From assembly GCF_003992665.1 (NCBI RefSeq), contig NZ_RZMX01000046.1, positions 124,001-188,000 on the forward strand: a DNA stretch of 64,000 nt, written 5' to 3'. The position numbers and the translations under genes are program-made. A model generated the notes under the pieces. It saw only the letters and a list, made by a program, of their open reading frames with translations. It was not told the DNA's origin and ran no database searches. This document shows positions 19,351 to 29,272 of the stretch, piece after piece. Numbering within the stretch: the first letter of the stretch is position 1; the number at the start of each line of letters is the position of its first letter. The stretch comes from Pelagibacterium montanilacus. GTDB taxonomy: Bacteria > Pseudomonadota > Alphaproteobacteria > Rhizobiales > Devosiaceae.

Positions 19351-20220
19351 ATGACGTCGAGCGCGACCGGAGATCCGCGGATAGGGATAGCGCTGGGGGG
19401 CGGTTCGGCGCGCGGGCTGGCCCACATTCCCTTCATCGAAGCGATGGACGAGATGGGGCTGCGCCCCGCCTCGATCGCCGGGACCTCGATCGGCGCGCTG
19501 ATCGGGTCGGGCTGGGCCGCAGGGCTCGAAGGCCGGGTGATCCGGGAGCTGGCCTATGACATGCTGGGCTCGATGAATTCGCTGTTCGGGCGGCTGCTCT
19601 CGACCCATATGCGCTCGATCAAGCAGGTGCTGGCCGAGGGGCTCTCGATCCAGCTCGATGCCGAACGCGTGGTCGATGCGTTCACGCCCATCGACATGCC
19701 CGAGCGGTTTTCCGCGCTCAAGATCCCCTTTGCCTGTGTCGCGACCGATTTCCGCTCCTGGCATCAGGTGGTCTATACCTCAGGCCTGCTCAAGCCGGCC
19801 ATTGCGGGCTCGCTGGCGATCCCGAGCCTTTTCAAGCCCGTGCATTTCCAAAAGCGGCTGCTGGTGGATGGGGGCGTAGTCAATCCGCTGCCGCTCGATT
19901 GCGCGGGCGATGACCCCGACATCCTGATCGGCATCGACGTCAATGGCGACCCGCATGACTGGCCAAGCGATTTCGTGCCCTCGGCGCTCGATATCGGGCT
20001 GGGGTCAGCGCAGATCATGATGCATCAGTTGACCGCGCACATGATCGCCGCCTATCCGCCCGACCTATATTTCCGGCCGCATTTGCGGGCCTATGGCGCC
20101 TATGAATACTGGCGGGTGCGGGAAATCATCGCGGCGAGCGACGCGGACAAGGACCGGTTCAAGCGCGAACTGGCAGCCAAGCTCGAGGCCTTCATCGGCG
20201 ACCGGCAAAGAACGCCCTGA
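19351..20220 (+). CDS. patatin-like phospholipase family protein (RssA-like)
   Basis: A 289-residue patatin-fold hydrolase with the oxyanion-hole motif GGGSARG near residues 19-25, the nucleophile elbow GTSIG near 47-51 (serine-aspartate dyad), and the catalytic aspartate in DGGVVNPLP near 175-183. These residues are all intact, so esterase or lipase activity is expected. The ATG of MTSSATG follows GGGGGAG; an ATG 24 bases upstream lacks one. No signal peptide is visible, so it is probably cytoplasmic or peripheral to the membrane. The last 29 bp overlap the convergent tadA gene. The substrate is unknown. Confidence 0.88.
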   Translation: MTSSATGDPRIGIALGGGSARGLAHIPFIEAMDEMGLRPASIAGTSIGALIGSGWAAGLEGRVIRELAYDMLGSMNSLFGRLLSTHMRSIKQVLAEGLSIQLDAERVVDAFTPIDMPERFSALKIPFACVATDFRSWHQVVYTSGLLKPAIAGSLAIPSLFKPVHFQKRLLVDGGVVNPLPLDCAGDDPDILIGIDVNGDPHDWPSDFVPSALDIGLGSAQIMMHQLTAHMIAAYPPDLYFRPHLRAYGAYEYWRVREIIAASDADKDRFKRELAAKLEAFIGDRQRTP

Positions 20221-20641
20221 GCATCTCTCCGGCGCGCGCGCCCGAGAGCCCCCCGATCACTTCGGGCGCGTGGTGGCAGGTGGGTTGGGCGAAAAAGCGC
20301 ACGCCATTGTCCACCGCCCCTCCCTTCGCGTCCTCGGCTCCGTAGTACAGCCGGCGCAGCCGCACATGAGAGATGGCCGCCGCGCACATGGTGCAGGGCT
20401 CGAGCGTGACGTAGAGATCGCACTGGGCCAGCCGTCCGCTCCCGATCTTGTCGAGCGCGGAGCGGATGGCGAGCATTTCGGCATGGGCGGTGGGATCGCG
20501 CAGGGCGCGCATGCGGTTGCGCTCGGACGCGACCAGCCGCCCTTCGAGCGTGATGACCGCCCCCACGGGCACCTCGCCGGTCAACGCGGCCTGCTCGGCC
20601 AGCGCGAACGCCATTTCCATCGGTTTAAAGCCCGTGCTCAT
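20192..20641 (-). CDS. tadA: tRNA-specific adenosine deaminase
   Basis: TadA deaminates A34 to inosine in tRNA-Arg(ACG). The 149-residue zinc-dependent deaminase has the catalytic HAE in DPTAHAEMLAIRSA and the zinc-binding PCTMC in VTLEPCTMCAAAISHVRL, plus the family block VPVGAVI near residue 25. The size and motifs fit TadA better than free-nucleoside deaminases. The start MSTGFKPMEMAFAL is the only reasonable one in the short frame. It is divergent from mutL and overlaps the end of the patatin-like gene by 29 bp tail to tail. Confidence 0.93.
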   Translation of the reverse strand: MSTGFKPMEMAFALAEQAALTGEVPVGAVITLEGRLVASERNRMRALRDPTAHAEMLAIRSALDKIGSGRLAQCDLYVTLEPCTMCAAAISHVRLRRLYYGAEDAKGGAVDNGVRFFAQPTCHHAPEVIGGLSGARAGEMLRAFFAGRR

Positions 20642-20738
20642 GGCCCGGCCCCATATCAGCTTTGGACAGCGATGTCGCGCGGGATGAAATGGATCGTCAG
20701 GGCGCCTATTGTGAGGTTCAAAGGAGAATCGATCCCTC

Positions 20739-22562
20739 ATGGCCATTCGCCAGCTTCCAGACGACCTCGTCAACAAGATCGCCGCGGGTGAAGTGGTCGA
20801 GCGGCCCGCCAGCGTGGTCAAGGAGCTGGTGGAGAACGCGCTGGACGCCGGAGCGGGCCGAATCACCATCACCACGGCGGGCGGGGGCAAAACCCTCGTC
20901 CGAATCGAAGACGACGGGGTGGGGATGGGCGCGGCCGATCTCGTCCTCTCGGTGGAGCGGCACGCGACCTCCAAGCTGGCCGATGACGGGCTCGAGGACA
21001 TCCGGACGCTGGGGTTTCGCGGCGAGGCGCTGGCCTCGATCGGCGCGGTCTCGGACCTTTCGATCGCCTCGCGCCCGGCCGACGCCGAGAGCGGGCTGGT
21101 GCTTTCGGTCTCGCGGGGCGTGCGCAAGGGACCCGTGCCCCAGGGGATGAACCGTGGCACGGTGGTGGAGGTGCGCAATCTCTTTGCGGCGATCCCCGCG
21201 CGGCGCAAATTCCTCAAATCGGACCGGGCCGAGGCCAACGCGATAACCGACGCGGTCAAGCGCCTCGCCATGGCGCACCGGGGCGTGCATTTCCAGATGT
21301 CTGGCGCAGACCGCCAGCCGATCAACTGGCCGGCCCAGAGCGGGCCCGAAGCAGTCAAGGCGCGGCTCGCCCAGATCATCGGGCAGGATTTTTCGGCCAA
21401 TGCCCAGGAGATCGCCTTCTCGCGCGGCGGGATCGTGGTGGGCGGGATGGCGGGCCTGCCGACCTTTTCGAAAGCCAACACGCTGAGCCAGTTCTATTTC
21501 GTCAATGGCCGGTCGGTGCGCGACAAGGTGCTCCTGGGCGCGACGCGGGCCGCCTATGCCGATTTCCTGCACCGGGACCGGTTTCCCGTGCTGGCGCTCT
21601 TTGTGGCCATCGATCCCGGGGAGGTGGACGTCAACGTTCACCCCACCAAGGCGGAGCTGCGTTTCAGAGACGCGAGCGCTGTGCGGGGGACGGTGATCCG
21701 GGCGCTGTCCGAAGCGCTGGGGGCCGCTGGATTCCGGGCGTCCTCGAGCGTCGCCGAATCGGCGTTGGCGAGCTTTTCGGCGCCTCAGCCGGCGCCCGCC
21801 TTTGCCGAGCCCGAAGCGGGTCCGGGCCCGAGCTATGGCTACAGGGCGCCGACCGTTCCCTTTCCTGCCCGATCGCCGATCTCCCCTACCCTGGAGGGCG
21901 GACGCCAGAGCGTGCTGGGCGCCCTGGACGCGCCGAGTGCGCGGGCCGAGCAGGCTGTGGAGGTCACTGCTGAATCGGCGGAGTTCCCGCTGGGGGTTGC
22001 GCGCGCGCAGATGTTCGAGAACTACATCATCGCCCAGAACGGGGACGCTCTGGTGCTGATCGACCAGCACGCGGCCCATGAGCGGCTGGTCTATGAGCGG
22101 TTCCGCACCCAATTGCGCAGCGGGCCGGTGCCCGGCCAGCGCCAGCTCATTCCCGTGGTCGTGGATCTGCCCCAAGAAGATTGCGACAGGCTGATCGAGG
22201 CCGCGCCGGTGCTCGAAAGGCTCGGGCTTTATCTCGAGCGGTTCGGCCCGCGCGCCATCGCGATCAACGAGACGCCGGCGCTGCTGGGCACGCCCGACAG
22301 CGTGGGGCTGATCCGCGATCTGGCTGACGGGCTGGCCGAATGGGACAGCGTGGCGGTTCTGGAAGAGCGCATGGACGCGATCATCGCCCGGATGGCCTGC
22401 CACGGGTCGGTGCGTTCGGGCCGCAGGCTCAAGCCCGAAGAGATGAACGCCCTGCTGCGCGAGATGGAAGCCACGCCTCATTCTGGCCAGTGCATCCATG
22501 GCCGCCCGACCTATATCGAGCTCAAGAAGGGCGATCTGGAGCGGCTGTTCGGACGGCGCTAG
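20739..22562 (+). CDS. mutL: DNA mismatch repair protein MutL
   Basis: MutL couples mismatch recognition by MutS to strand incision. The 607-residue protein has an N-terminal GHKL ATPase (NKIAAGEVVERPASVV, EDDGVGM, GFRGEALASI), a variable proline-rich linker at about 335-410, and a C-terminal dimerisation domain. The latter contains the endonuclease motif DQHAAHERLVYE, ACHGSVRSG and QCIHGRPT, so this MutL should nick DNA itself, in line with the absence of MutH in alphaproteobacteria. The TAG stop (22560-22562) is formed by the CTAGAGC terminus of a dispersed repeat. Confidence 0.97.
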   Translation: MAIRQLPDDLVNKIAAGEVVERPASVVKELVENALDAGAGRITITTAGGGKTLVRIEDDGVGMGAADLVLSVERHATSKLADDGLEDIRTLGFRGEALASIGAVSDLSIASRPADAESGLVLSVSRGVRKGPVPQGMNRGTVVEVRNLFAAIPARRKFLKSDRAEANAITDAVKRLAMAHRGVHFQMSGADRQPINWPAQSGPEAVKARLAQIIGQDFSANAQEIAFSRGGIVVGGMAGLPTFSKANTLSQFYFVNGRSVRDKVLLGATRAAYADFLHRDRFPVLALFVAIDPGEVDVNVHPTKAELRFRDASAVRGTVIRALSEALGAAGFRASSSVAESALASFSAPQPAPAFAEPEAGPGPSYGYRAPTVPFPARSPISPTLEGGRQSVLGALDAPSARAEQAVEVTAESAEFPLGVARAQMFENYIIAQNGDALVLIDQHAAHERLVYERFRTQLRSGPVPGQRQLIPVVVDLPQEDCDRLIEAAPVLERLGLYLERFGPRAIAINETPALLGTPDSVGLIRDLADGLAEWDSVAVLEERMDAIIARMACHGSVRSGRRLKPEEMNALLREMEATPHSGQCIHGRPTYIELKKGDLERLFGRR

Positions 22563-22668
22563 AGCATATCCTGTTCTGATTGAATCAGAACAGGAGCTCT
22601 AAATCTTTGATTCGTCGCTTTTCCGAACCGGAAAAGTGTTTCCACTTTTTCTGGAAACGCTCCAGAGC
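22559..22668 (+). repeat. full copy of the two-hairpin dispersed repeat
   Basis: The copy begins with CTAGAGC overlapping the mutL stop. Hairpin one is a perfect 12-bp inverted repeat, CCTGTTCTGATT (22570-22581) and AATCAGAACAGG (22583-22594). Hairpin two is formed by CTTTTCCG/CCGGAAAAG and GTTTCC/GGAAAC near 22617-22656. It lies between convergent mutL and rsmD, where it may also act as a transcription end. Confidence 0.85.
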
Positions 22669-22717
22669 TTATCGGGTGCCGATTGAATCAGAACGGGGCG
22701 CCAAGTCCTTCATGTGT
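22665..22717 (+). repeat. second, partial copy of the dispersed repeat overlapping the rsmD end
   Basis: Directly after the full copy comes GAGCTTATCGGG, GATTGAATCAGAAC and GGCGCCAAGTCCTTCATGTGTCC, matching the first half of the same repeat with substitutions. It covers the rsmD stop codon (22710-22712) and its last codons. Confidence 0.7.
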
Positions 22718-23270
22718 CCGCTGCCTCAAGCAGGGTGACCAGAGTATCGCCATAGGTGCGGGAATCGATCGGCGTGGTGCCGGCGATGGGGGCGATTTCA
22801 GTGCCCTTTCGCTCCTCGAGGACGATCAATGCGCCCGGCGCGATCCAGCCGCCCGCCAGCGCGCTGGCGATGGCCTTTTCGCCCAGCCCCAGCCCATAGG
22901 GCGGGTCGGCGAAAACCAGGCTCGTGGGCCGCAAGCGCTCCACCGGGCCCATGTCTGTGGCGTCCCGGCGCAACAGCCGGACCTGGCCGGCTACGCCGAA
23001 GGCCTCGATATGGCCCCGGATCAGCCCGCGCGCCTCGACGCCCGTATCCACGAAGATGCAGTGGTCGGCGCCGCGCGAGAGCGCCTCGAGCCCGAGCGCA
23101 CCGGTGCCGGCAAAAAGGTCGAGCACCCGATGGCCAGAGAGGTCGGTGCCCAGCCGGCTCGCGACAATCGAGAACACCGCCTCACGCACCCTGTCGGCGG
23201 TGGGGCGGATGTCCTGGCTTTTGGGCGCGTCGAGCGCCTTGCCGCGAAATTTGCCGGCGACGATTCTCAC
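22710..23270 (-). CDS. rsmD: 16S rRNA (guanine966-N2)-methyltransferase
   Basis: RsmD methylates G966 of 16S rRNA with S-adenosylmethionine. The 186-residue Rossmann-fold enzyme begins MRIVAGKFRGKALDAPK, and has RPTADRVREAVFSIV, the SAM-binding VLDLFAGTGALGLEALSRGA and the catalytic DPPYGLG. All are canonical. It follows rluB on the same strand with only 3 bp between them, so the two rRNA-modification genes are probably co-transcribed. The last codons and TGA stop fall within a partial dispersed repeat, which suggests the original C-terminus was altered by repeat insertion. Confidence 0.95.
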   Translation of the reverse strand: MRIVAGKFRGKALDAPKSQDIRPTADRVREAVFSIVASRLGTDLSGHRVLDLFAGTGALGLEALSRGADHCIFVDTGVEARGLIRGHIEAFGVAGQVRLLRRDATDMGPVERLRPTSLVFADPPYGLGLGEKAIASALAGGWIAPGALIVLEERKGTEIAPIAGTTPIDSRTYGDTLVTLLEAADT

Positions 23271-23273
23271 CGC

Positions 23274-24992
23274 CTAGCTGTCCCGGGGCTTGCGTGGCGG
23301 GCGTGGCCCGTCAGGACGACGCGGACCCGGGCGCGCGCCGGTGGGCTTGCCTGCGGGTCGGCCACCGGGCCTGCCTTCCGGCTTGCCAAGTGGTCGGCCA
23401 CCGGGCTTGCCCGAAGGTCTGCCAGCGGGGCGCGCATCTGAGCGGGTTCCGGGCCTTGCGTCGCGACCACCAGCGGGTTTGCCGGAAGGACGACCGCCGG
23501 GCTTGCCCTCCGGCTTGCCGAAAGGACGGCCGCCCGGGCGTGAATCGGAACGCATTCCGGGCTTGGCGTCGCGACCTTCCCCGAAGCGTTGGCCGGCCGG
23601 TTTGCCCGACGGGCGACCGCCCGGACGGGCATCGGCGCGCGCGCCGGGCTTTGCGTCCCGCCGGTCGCGGGAGCGCTCGGCATCGGGGCGGCTGGCGCCA
23701 GGCGCACCCGCACGGTCGAACGGTTTGCGGGCCGGGCGGGAACCGGGCCGTGCGGCGGCGTCATCGCGGCTTGCGGGCCGGTCTCCATAGGGACGGCGTT
23801 CTGTGCTCTCGGCGCGGTCGGGGCGCGGGCCGCGAGAACCGGGACGGTCGCCATCGCGGCGGAACGGCTTGTCGCCGGGGGCGCCGGTGCGGTTATCGCG
23901 CGGGCCCCTTGCGAACGGCTTGCCACCGCCTTCGCGACGCGGACGGTCCGCGCCAAAGGACCGATCCCCGCGTCCGGGGCGTCCCTCGCCGTCACGGGCA
24001 TCCCTGCCCGGTCCATCGGGCACAAAGGTCTGGGAGGGTCGGCCATCATCGAAATGCAGCGTGCGCTTTTCGCGCTCACGGGGCTCGGGCCGGGCCCGGC
24101 CCTCGGGGCGCTTGCGCAGCCCGCCATGCCGGTCACGTTCGGTGGGGCGCGAGGGTTCGCGTTCGGGCATGCGGCGGCGCGGCTCGGGCGCGGCGCCCGG
24201 CAATGCGCGCCCGGTCTCGGGCGCGTCGAAATCGGCACCGGCGTGCTCGGCGAGACGCGTGCCCAACTGGTCCCGCAGGATTCGCGGCTTGACCTTTTCA
24301 ACGGCCCCCTGGGGCAGATCGCCAAGCTGGAAGGGACCGTAAGAGAGCCGGATCAGCCGGTTGACCTCGAGCCCGAGCGCGGAAAGGACGTTGCGCACCT
24401 CGCGGTTCTTGCCTTCGCGCAGGCCCAGGGTGAGCCAGACATTGGCGCCCTTGACGCTGTCGAGCGCGGCCTCGATGGGCCCATAGGTGACCCCTTCGAC
24501 GGTGATGCCGTCATTGAGGGTGTCGAGCTGTTCCTGGGTCACCGCGCCAAAGGCACGGACCCGGTAACGGCGCACCCAGCCGGTGGAGGGCAATTCCAGG
24601 GTGCGCTTGAGCCCACCATCATTGGTGAGGAGCAGCAGGCCCTCGGTGTTGAAGTCCAGCCGCCCGACGGTGACGACGCGCGGCAGGCCCAGATGCTCGA
24701 ACTCCTGGAAGACCGTGGGGCGCCCCTCGGGGTCCTTTTCGGTGACCATCAGGCCGGCGGGCTTGTGATAGAGCCAGAGGGCCGTCGCCTCGCGCCGTGC
24801 GACCGGCTTGTCATCGACGGCTATGGTGTCCTTGTCGGTGACGTTGAAGGCCGGTGTGCGCACCGGGCTGCCATTGACCGAGACGCGGCCGGCCGCGATC
24901 CAGGCTTCCGCGTCGCGGCGCGAGCAGATGCCGGCGCGTGCGATGACCTTGGCGAGCCGCTCGCCGGTGGAGGGGGACGAATTCTCGCTCAT
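23274..24992 (-). CDS. rluB: 23S rRNA pseudouridine synthase RluB-type with a long disordered tail
   Basis: The enzyme converts a uridine of 23S rRNA (U2605 in E. coli) to pseudouridine. Of 572 residues, the first 260 or so contain an S4 domain (RLAKVIARAGICSRRDAEAWI) and the synthase domain with GRLDFNTEGLLLLTNDG, the catalytic aspartate within RLDFNT. The remaining 300 residues are extremely rich in Arg, Gly, Pro, Lys and Asp, with repeated modules such as GRPSGKP and GRDAKPG. This tail is probably disordered and RNA-binding. The start at MSENSSPSTGER was chosen because the frame upstream has no family similarity. It is close to rsmD and downstream of a lipoprotein gene. Confidence 0.92.
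   Translation of the reverse strand: MSENSSPSTGERLAKVIARAGICSRRDAEAWIAAGRVSVNGSPVRTPAFNVTDKDTIAVDDKPVARREATALWLYHKPAGLMVTEKDPEGRPTVFQEFEHLGLPRVVTVGRLDFNTEGLLLLTNDGGLKRTLELPSTGWVRRYRVRAFGAVTQEQLDTLNDGITVEGVTYGPIEAALDSVKGANVWLTLGLREGKNREVRNVLSALGLEVNRLIRLSYGPFQLGDLPQGAVEKVKPRILRDQLGTRLAEHAGADFDAPETGRALPGAAPEPRRRMPEREPSRPTERDRHGGLRKRPEGRARPEPREREKRTLHFDDGRPSQTFVPDGPGRDARDGEGRPGRGDRSFGADRPRREGGGKPFARGPRDNRTGAPGDKPFRRDGDRPGSRGPRPDRAESTERRPYGDRPASRDDAAARPGSRPARKPFDRAGAPGASRPDAERSRDRRDAKPGARADARPGGRPSGKPAGQRFGEGRDAKPGMRSDSRPGGRPFGKPEGKPGGRPSGKPAGGRDARPGTRSDARPAGRPSGKPGGRPLGKPEGRPGGRPAGKPTGARPGPRRPDGPRPPRKPRDS
23290..23640 (-). repeat. degenerate tandem repeat encoding the RluB tail
   Basis: This part of rluB encodes successive Gly-Arg-Pro-Ser-Gly-Lys-Pro and Gly-Arg-Asp-Ala-Lys-Pro-Gly-type units of about 7-14 residues. 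The underlying DNA repeats GGCTTGCC, GGCCGACCACC and CCGGGC blocks. Repeat number is likely to vary between strains. Confidence 0.7.
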
Positions 24993-25098
24993 TGGAGCGT
25001 TTCTCTTTTCTGACGGTTCGTGACTGGGGACAAAGCCCCGCAAAGCAAAGCGAGGCCACACGGCCTCGCCTCCATTCCATTGCGATGATCGGCGGCTG

Positions 25099-25704
25099 TT
25101 ACCGCGACAGCGCCGCGCGGGTTTCCGCGGGGCAACTGGGATCGGTGACCGCCACCAGTTCGCCGCCGGCGGTCTCACAGATCAGATTGGCGCCGTCCAC
25201 GCGGGTGAAATATTCCGCGGGCGGCATATAGATGTTGCGCTGGGTGGTGCCCTGGGCGCGGCGATAGGCGGCCATGCGCGCGGCAAGCTGGCGCGTTTCG
25301 GCCTCGGTCAGCGGCCGGCCGGCAGAGAGCCCGCCACTGGCCACGCGCCCTTCGCGCAAAAGCACCAGATCGGCTTCAGTCAACCCTGCGGAATCGACGA
25401 CCACGCCCGACCGGTCTTCCGGAATCTGGGCCGAGGATTGCTGCGGGGGCGGCGGCGTGCTGCCTGCGGCGGGAACCACGAGGGGCGCGCGCTCGGTCGT
25501 GGGCAACGCCTTTTCCTCCGAGCCGATGATACCCACGCCCTGCAGGGTGGGGCGCATCACTTCGCGCTCGAACGTGCCCACATCGGACAGCGCGTTGGTG
25601 CCTTCCATGGTGGTGCAGGCGCCCACAGAGGCCAGCGCAACCAGTGCTGCGATACACGACATCAGGCGCGGCGCGGCCTTGTGGCCGGACAGGGAAATAC
25701 TCAT
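25099..25704 (-). CDS. putative lipoprotein downstream of lspA
   Basis: A 201-residue protein with an N-terminal signal (basic MSISLSGHKAAPRL, hydrophobic core) and a plausible lipobox VGAC with the cysteine at about residue 30. A proline- and serine-rich linker (VVPAAGSTPPPPQQSS) follows, then a C-terminal region with two cysteines (LICETAGG and DPSC). I recognise no catalytic domain. Its position after lspA, the lipoprotein signal peptidase, is shared by analogous small lipoproteins in other alphaproteobacteria, such as the DUF3035 family, but I cannot assign it firmly. The start follows GAGGCG. Confidence 0.7.
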   Translation of the reverse strand: MSISLSGHKAAPRLMSCIAALVALASVGACTTMEGTNALSDVGTFEREVMRPTLQGVGIIGSEEKALPTTERAPLVVPAAGSTPPPPQQSSAQIPEDRSGVVVDSAGLTEADLVLLREGRVASGGLSAGRPLTEAETRQLAARMAAYRRAQGTTQRNIYMPPAEYFTRVDGANLICETAGGELVAVTDPSCPAETRAALSR

Positions 25705-25778
25705 CGGACGCCTCGGAACCCCCAAAACTTTCTGGCCTTATAACTGATCGTAACGGCTAAGACCAGAATGAGACGGTT

Positions 25779-26270
25779 TTACGGTTGTTTTCCGGCGTCC
25801 CGCCGGGGGCGGAACGCATCGAAGATCAAAAGGATAACGCCGAGGGTGATCGCAACGTCGGCGATGTTGAAGATGTAGAACGACCAACCCATTGCGTAGA
25901 AATGGAAAAAGTCGGCAACCGCGCCATAGATCACCCGGTCGATGGCGTTCGAGAAAGCCCCGCCCAGGGCGAGTGCGATGCCCAGCCGGGTCAGGAGCGC
26001 GGTGTCCTTCCACCACCAATAGCCGAGGGCGACCATGGCGAGGGCCATGATGACCAGCAGCATCTCCGGGGAAAGCCCGCCCAGAAGGCCATAGGAGATG
26101 CCCGTGTTCCAGACGAGGACGTAGTCGAAAAAGGGCGTGACCGGCACGACCTCGCCACCGGTCCAGCCCATGACGTCGATCTGCACGAATTTGTGCAGCC
26201 GATCGAGGATCAGGACATCAAGGCCCAGGAAAAGGGACCAGATAACGGAGGGCGAACGCCAATCCGTCAT
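25779..26270 (-). CDS. lspA: lipoprotein signal peptidase (signal peptidase II)
   Basis: LspA cleaves signal peptides of prolipoproteins at the inner membrane. The 163-residue protein has four transmembrane helices. The catalytic aspartates are visible in SNAIDRV (about residue 111) and NIADVAI (about 137), and the family block [11 protein letters not shown] occupies the usual NxGxAFG place. The start codon overlaps the ileS stop as ATGA, implying coupling, which is a common ileS-lspA arrangement. The downstream putative lipoprotein gene is a natural substrate, but that link is inferred. Confidence 0.93.
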   Translation of the reverse strand: MTDWRSPSVIWSLFLGLDVLILDRLHKFVQIDVMGWTGGEVVPVTPFFDYVLVWNTGISYGLLGGLSPEMLLVIMALAMVALGYWWWKDTALLTRLGIALALGGAFSNAIDRVIYGAVADFFHFYAMGWSFYIFNIADVAITLGVILLIFDAFRPRRDAGKQP

Positions 26271-29200
26271 GCATCGCCCCCTGCGTCAAGCCCGGCGGCG
26301 GCCCGCTCGCGCATCGCATCGGCGTCGCGCACGGTGAGATCGGGATAGTCAGGGTCCGAGCCGACTTCGGGAAGCACCTTCCAGGACCGCGCGCAGCGCT
26401 CGCCTTCGGCGCGGGCGAAGGTGACCGCGACGCCCGGCACGTCGGCGAGCGTGAAGCCTTCGGACGCCAACGCCTCGGCCCGGCGGACGTCGATCTGGCT
26501 GGTGATGCAGATATCGGCCATGTCGTGCCCTTCGAGCGCGGCCAGGAGTTCGGGATCGGCGATCTCGACGACCGGCGCGGCTTCGAGCGACGCGCCGATG
26601 ACCTTATTGCGCCGCTCGATTTCGAGCGCACCGGTGACCACGCGGCGCACCGCGCGGATCTGCGCCCATTTCTCGGCGAGCGCATCGTTGCGCCAGTTAG
26701 CGGGAAGCTCGGGGAAGGTGCGCGCGTGGACCGAGGAGGTCTCGCCCGGGTTACGCTCGAGCCAGATCTCTTCCATGGTGAACACCAGCACCGGCGCGAG
26801 CCATGCGGTGAGGCACGAATAGAGATGGTCGAGCACGGTGAGCGCGGCCTTGCGGCGCACCGAGGAGATCGGATCGCAATAGAGCGCATCCTTGCGGATG
26901 TCGAAATAGAACGCCGAGAGTTCGAGGTTCATGAAATTTGCGATCGTGTTGACCACGCGCTTGTAGTCATAAGCCCGGTAGCCGGCCCGCACCTCGCCAT
27001 CAAGCACAGCGAGCCGGTGCAGGATGAGTTGCTCAAGCTCGGGCATGTCGGCGTGCGCGACGGCCTCTTCGGGCTCGTAATGGGCGAGATTGCCCAGGAG
27101 CCAGCGGAAGGAGTTGCGCATCTTGCGATACATCTCGACCGTATTGGCCAGGATCTCGTCGCCGATGCGGTGGTCCTCGGCGTAATCGATGGTCGCGGTC
27201 CACAGGCGGAGGATATCGGCGCCGAACTTCTTGATGATATCCTGGGGCGCGATAGTGTTGCCCAGGGACTTGCTCATCTTGAAGCCGTTCTTGTCCATGG
27301 TGAAGCCATGGGTGAGGACGGACTCATAGGGCGCATGGCCGTTGGTGGCGCAGCTTTCGAGCAGGCTGGAATGGAACCAGCCGCGGTGCTGGTCCGAGCC
27401 TTCGAGATACATCGATGCGGGGAATTTCAGATCCGGCCATTTTTCGCTGTTGCGCAGAACGAAGGCATGGGTGGAACCGGAATCGAACCACACGTCGAGA
27501 ATGTCGGTGACCTTGTGCCATGCCGCGTGATCGGGCACGTCGGCGCCCAGGAATCGGGCCTTTGCGTCCTCGGCGTACCACGCATCGGCGCCCTCCTTGA
27601 GGAAGGCGTCGTGGATACGGGCGTTGACCGCTTCGTTTTTCAGAATTTCGCCGGTGTCGGTATTGACGAAAACGGTGATCGGCACGCCCCAGGCGCGCTG
27701 GCGGCTGAGCACCCAATCGGGGCGGTCCGCGATCATCGAGCGCAGGCGGGTCTTGCCGGCGGGGGGCACGAATTTGGTGGCATCGATGGCTGATAGCGCG
27801 CGGGTGCGCAGGGTGTCGGTGTCGCTGCCGAGCGGCTTGTCCATATAGACGAACCACTGGGGCGTATTGCGGAAGATGACGGGCTTTTTGGACCGCCATG
27901 AGTGCGGATACTGGTGCTTGAGACGGCCGCGGGCAAAGAGCGTGTTGGACGCAATCAGCGCGGTGATGACACGCTGGTTGGCATCGCCCTTCTTGCCCTT
28001 GTCGTCGATGACGCGCGCGGCCCCGCCCTCGGCGTCCGGCCCGAAGCCCGGCGCGTCCTTGGTGTAATAGCCCGCATCGTCGACGGTAAAGGGGATGGTG
28101 GTGTCGATGCCTTTGGCGGCGATCTCGCGGCCCTTGGCCATCCAGATTTCAAAGTCGTCCGCGCCGTGGCTGGGCGCGGTGTGCACGAATCCCGTGCCGG
28201 CATCGTCGGTGACGTGATCGCCGTCGAGCAGGGGAACGAGAAAATCGTAGCCGCCAGCCAGCCCGCTCAGGGGATGGTGGAGAGTCATGGCAGAGAGTTC
28301 GGCGAAGGTGACATCGCCCAGACGATTGAAGGTGAGCTTGGCCTTGGCCGCGCTCTCGTCGGCGAGCTTGTCGGCAAAGATCAGCTTTTCGCCGGGCTGC
28401 GGGCCGAAATCGTTCTCGGCCCCGGTGACTTCGTAGAGGCCATAGGCGATGCGCGAAGAGAACGAGACGGCGCGGTTGCCAGGGATGGTCCAGGGAGTGG
28501 TAGTCCAGATGACGACCGAGGCGCCCAAGAGCCGTTCTTCCGGTGCTTCGTCGCTCCAAGCCTGCGAGGCCACCGGGAACTTCACCCAGATCGCATCGCT
28601 CTCGTGCTCGTGGTATTCGATCTCGGCCTCGGCCAGCGCGGTGCGCTCGACGACCGACCACATCACGGGCTTCGATCCGCGATAGAGCTGGCCGCTCATG
28701 GCCACTTTCATCAGCTCGCTGGCGATGGTGGCTTCTGCATCAAAGCTCATGGTGAGGTAGGGGTTATCCCAGTCTCCCATGACGCCCAGGCGCTTGAATT
28801 CCTCGCGCTGGACGTCGACCCAGTGCTCGGCGAAGGTCCGGCACTCGGCGCGGAACTCGTTGATCGGCACCTCGTCCTTGTTCTTGCCCTTGGCGCGATA
28901 CTGCTCTTCGATCTTCCATTCGATGGGCAGGCCGTGGCAGTCCCAGCCCGGCACATAGGCCGAATTGTAGCCCAGCATCTGCATGGACCGGCTGACCAGA
29001 TCCTTCATGGTCTTGTTAAGCGCGTGCCCGATATGGATGTTGCCATTGGCGTAGGGAGGGCCGTCGTGAAGCGTAAATTTCTCGCGGTCGCGGCTCTGCT
29101 CGCGCAGGAGCTTGTAGAGGTCCATGTCCTCCCAGCGCTTGAGCCATTCGGGCTCGCGCTGGGGCAGGCCCGCCCGCATGGGAAAATCGGTCCGGGGCAG

Positions 29201-29272
29201 GAACAGGGTCTTGGAATAGTCGCGCTCCCCGTTGTCCCGTGTCTCGGTCGCGCCCGGTGCCGTATCGGTCAT
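26267..29272 (-). CDS. ileS: isoleucyl-tRNA synthetase
   Basis: This class I synthetase charges tRNA-Ile and edits valine. The 1001-residue protein has the HIGH box in [15 protein letters not shown] near residues 70-84, the KMSKS loop in [13 protein letters not shown] near residue 676, a large CP1 editing insert between them, and the anticodon-binding domain. The C-terminal zinc finger is reduced: [12 protein letters not shown] keeps one cysteine, as I recall for other Rhizobiales IleRS. The start [12 protein letters not shown] was chosen for its GAGAAGC ribosome site over an ATG 63 bases upstream. It lies downstream of ribF. Confidence 0.97.
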   Translation of the reverse strand: MTDTAPGATETRDNGERDYSKTLFLPRTDFPMRAGLPQREPEWLKRWEDMDLYKLLREQSRDREKFTLHDGPPYANGNIHIGHALNKTMKDLVSRSMQMLGYNSAYVPGWDCHGLPIEWKIEEQYRAKGKNKDEVPINEFRAECRTFAEHWVDVQREEFKRLGVMGDWDNPYLTMSFDAEATIASELMKVAMSGQLYRGSKPVMWSVVERTALAEAEIEYHEHESDAIWVKFPVASQAWSDEAPEERLLGASVVIWTTTPWTIPGNRAVSFSSRIAYGLYEVTGAENDFGPQPGEKLIFADKLADESAAKAKLTFNRLGDVTFAELSAMTLHHPLSGLAGGYDFLVPLLDGDHVTDDAGTGFVHTAPSHGADDFEIWMAKGREIAAKGIDTTIPFTVDDAGYYTKDAPGFGPDAEGGAARVIDDKGKKGDANQRVITALIASNTLFARGRLKHQYPHSWRSKKPVIFRNTPQWFVYMDKPLGSDTDTLRTRALSAIDATKFVPPAGKTRLRSMIADRPDWVLSRQRAWGVPITVFVNTDTGEILKNEAVNARIHDAFLKEGADAWYAEDAKARFLGADVPDHAAWHKVTDILDVWFDSGSTHAFVLRNSEKWPDLKFPASMYLEGSDQHRGWFHSSLLESCATNGHAPYESVLTHGFTMDKNGFKMSKSLGNTIAPQDIIKKFGADILRLWTATIDYAEDHRIGDEILANTVEMYRKMRNSFRWLLGNLAHYEPEEAVAHADMPELEQLILHRLAVLDGEVRAGYRAYDYKRVVNTIANFMNLELSAFYFDIRKDALYCDPISSVRRKAALTVLDHLYSCLTAWLAPVLVFTMEEIWLERNPGETSSVHARTFPELPANWRNDALAEKWAQIRAVRRVVTGALEIERRNKVIGASLEAAPVVEIADPELLAALEGHDMADICITSQIDVRRAEALASEGFTLADVPGVAVTFARAEGERCARSWKVLPEVGSDPDYPDLTVRDADAMRERAAAGLDAGGDA

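Noticed and set aside
23274-25178. Extension of rluB to a start near 25178
   Set aside because: The additional 62 residues are not family-like, and the ATG at 24992 begins the S4 domain at normal distance.
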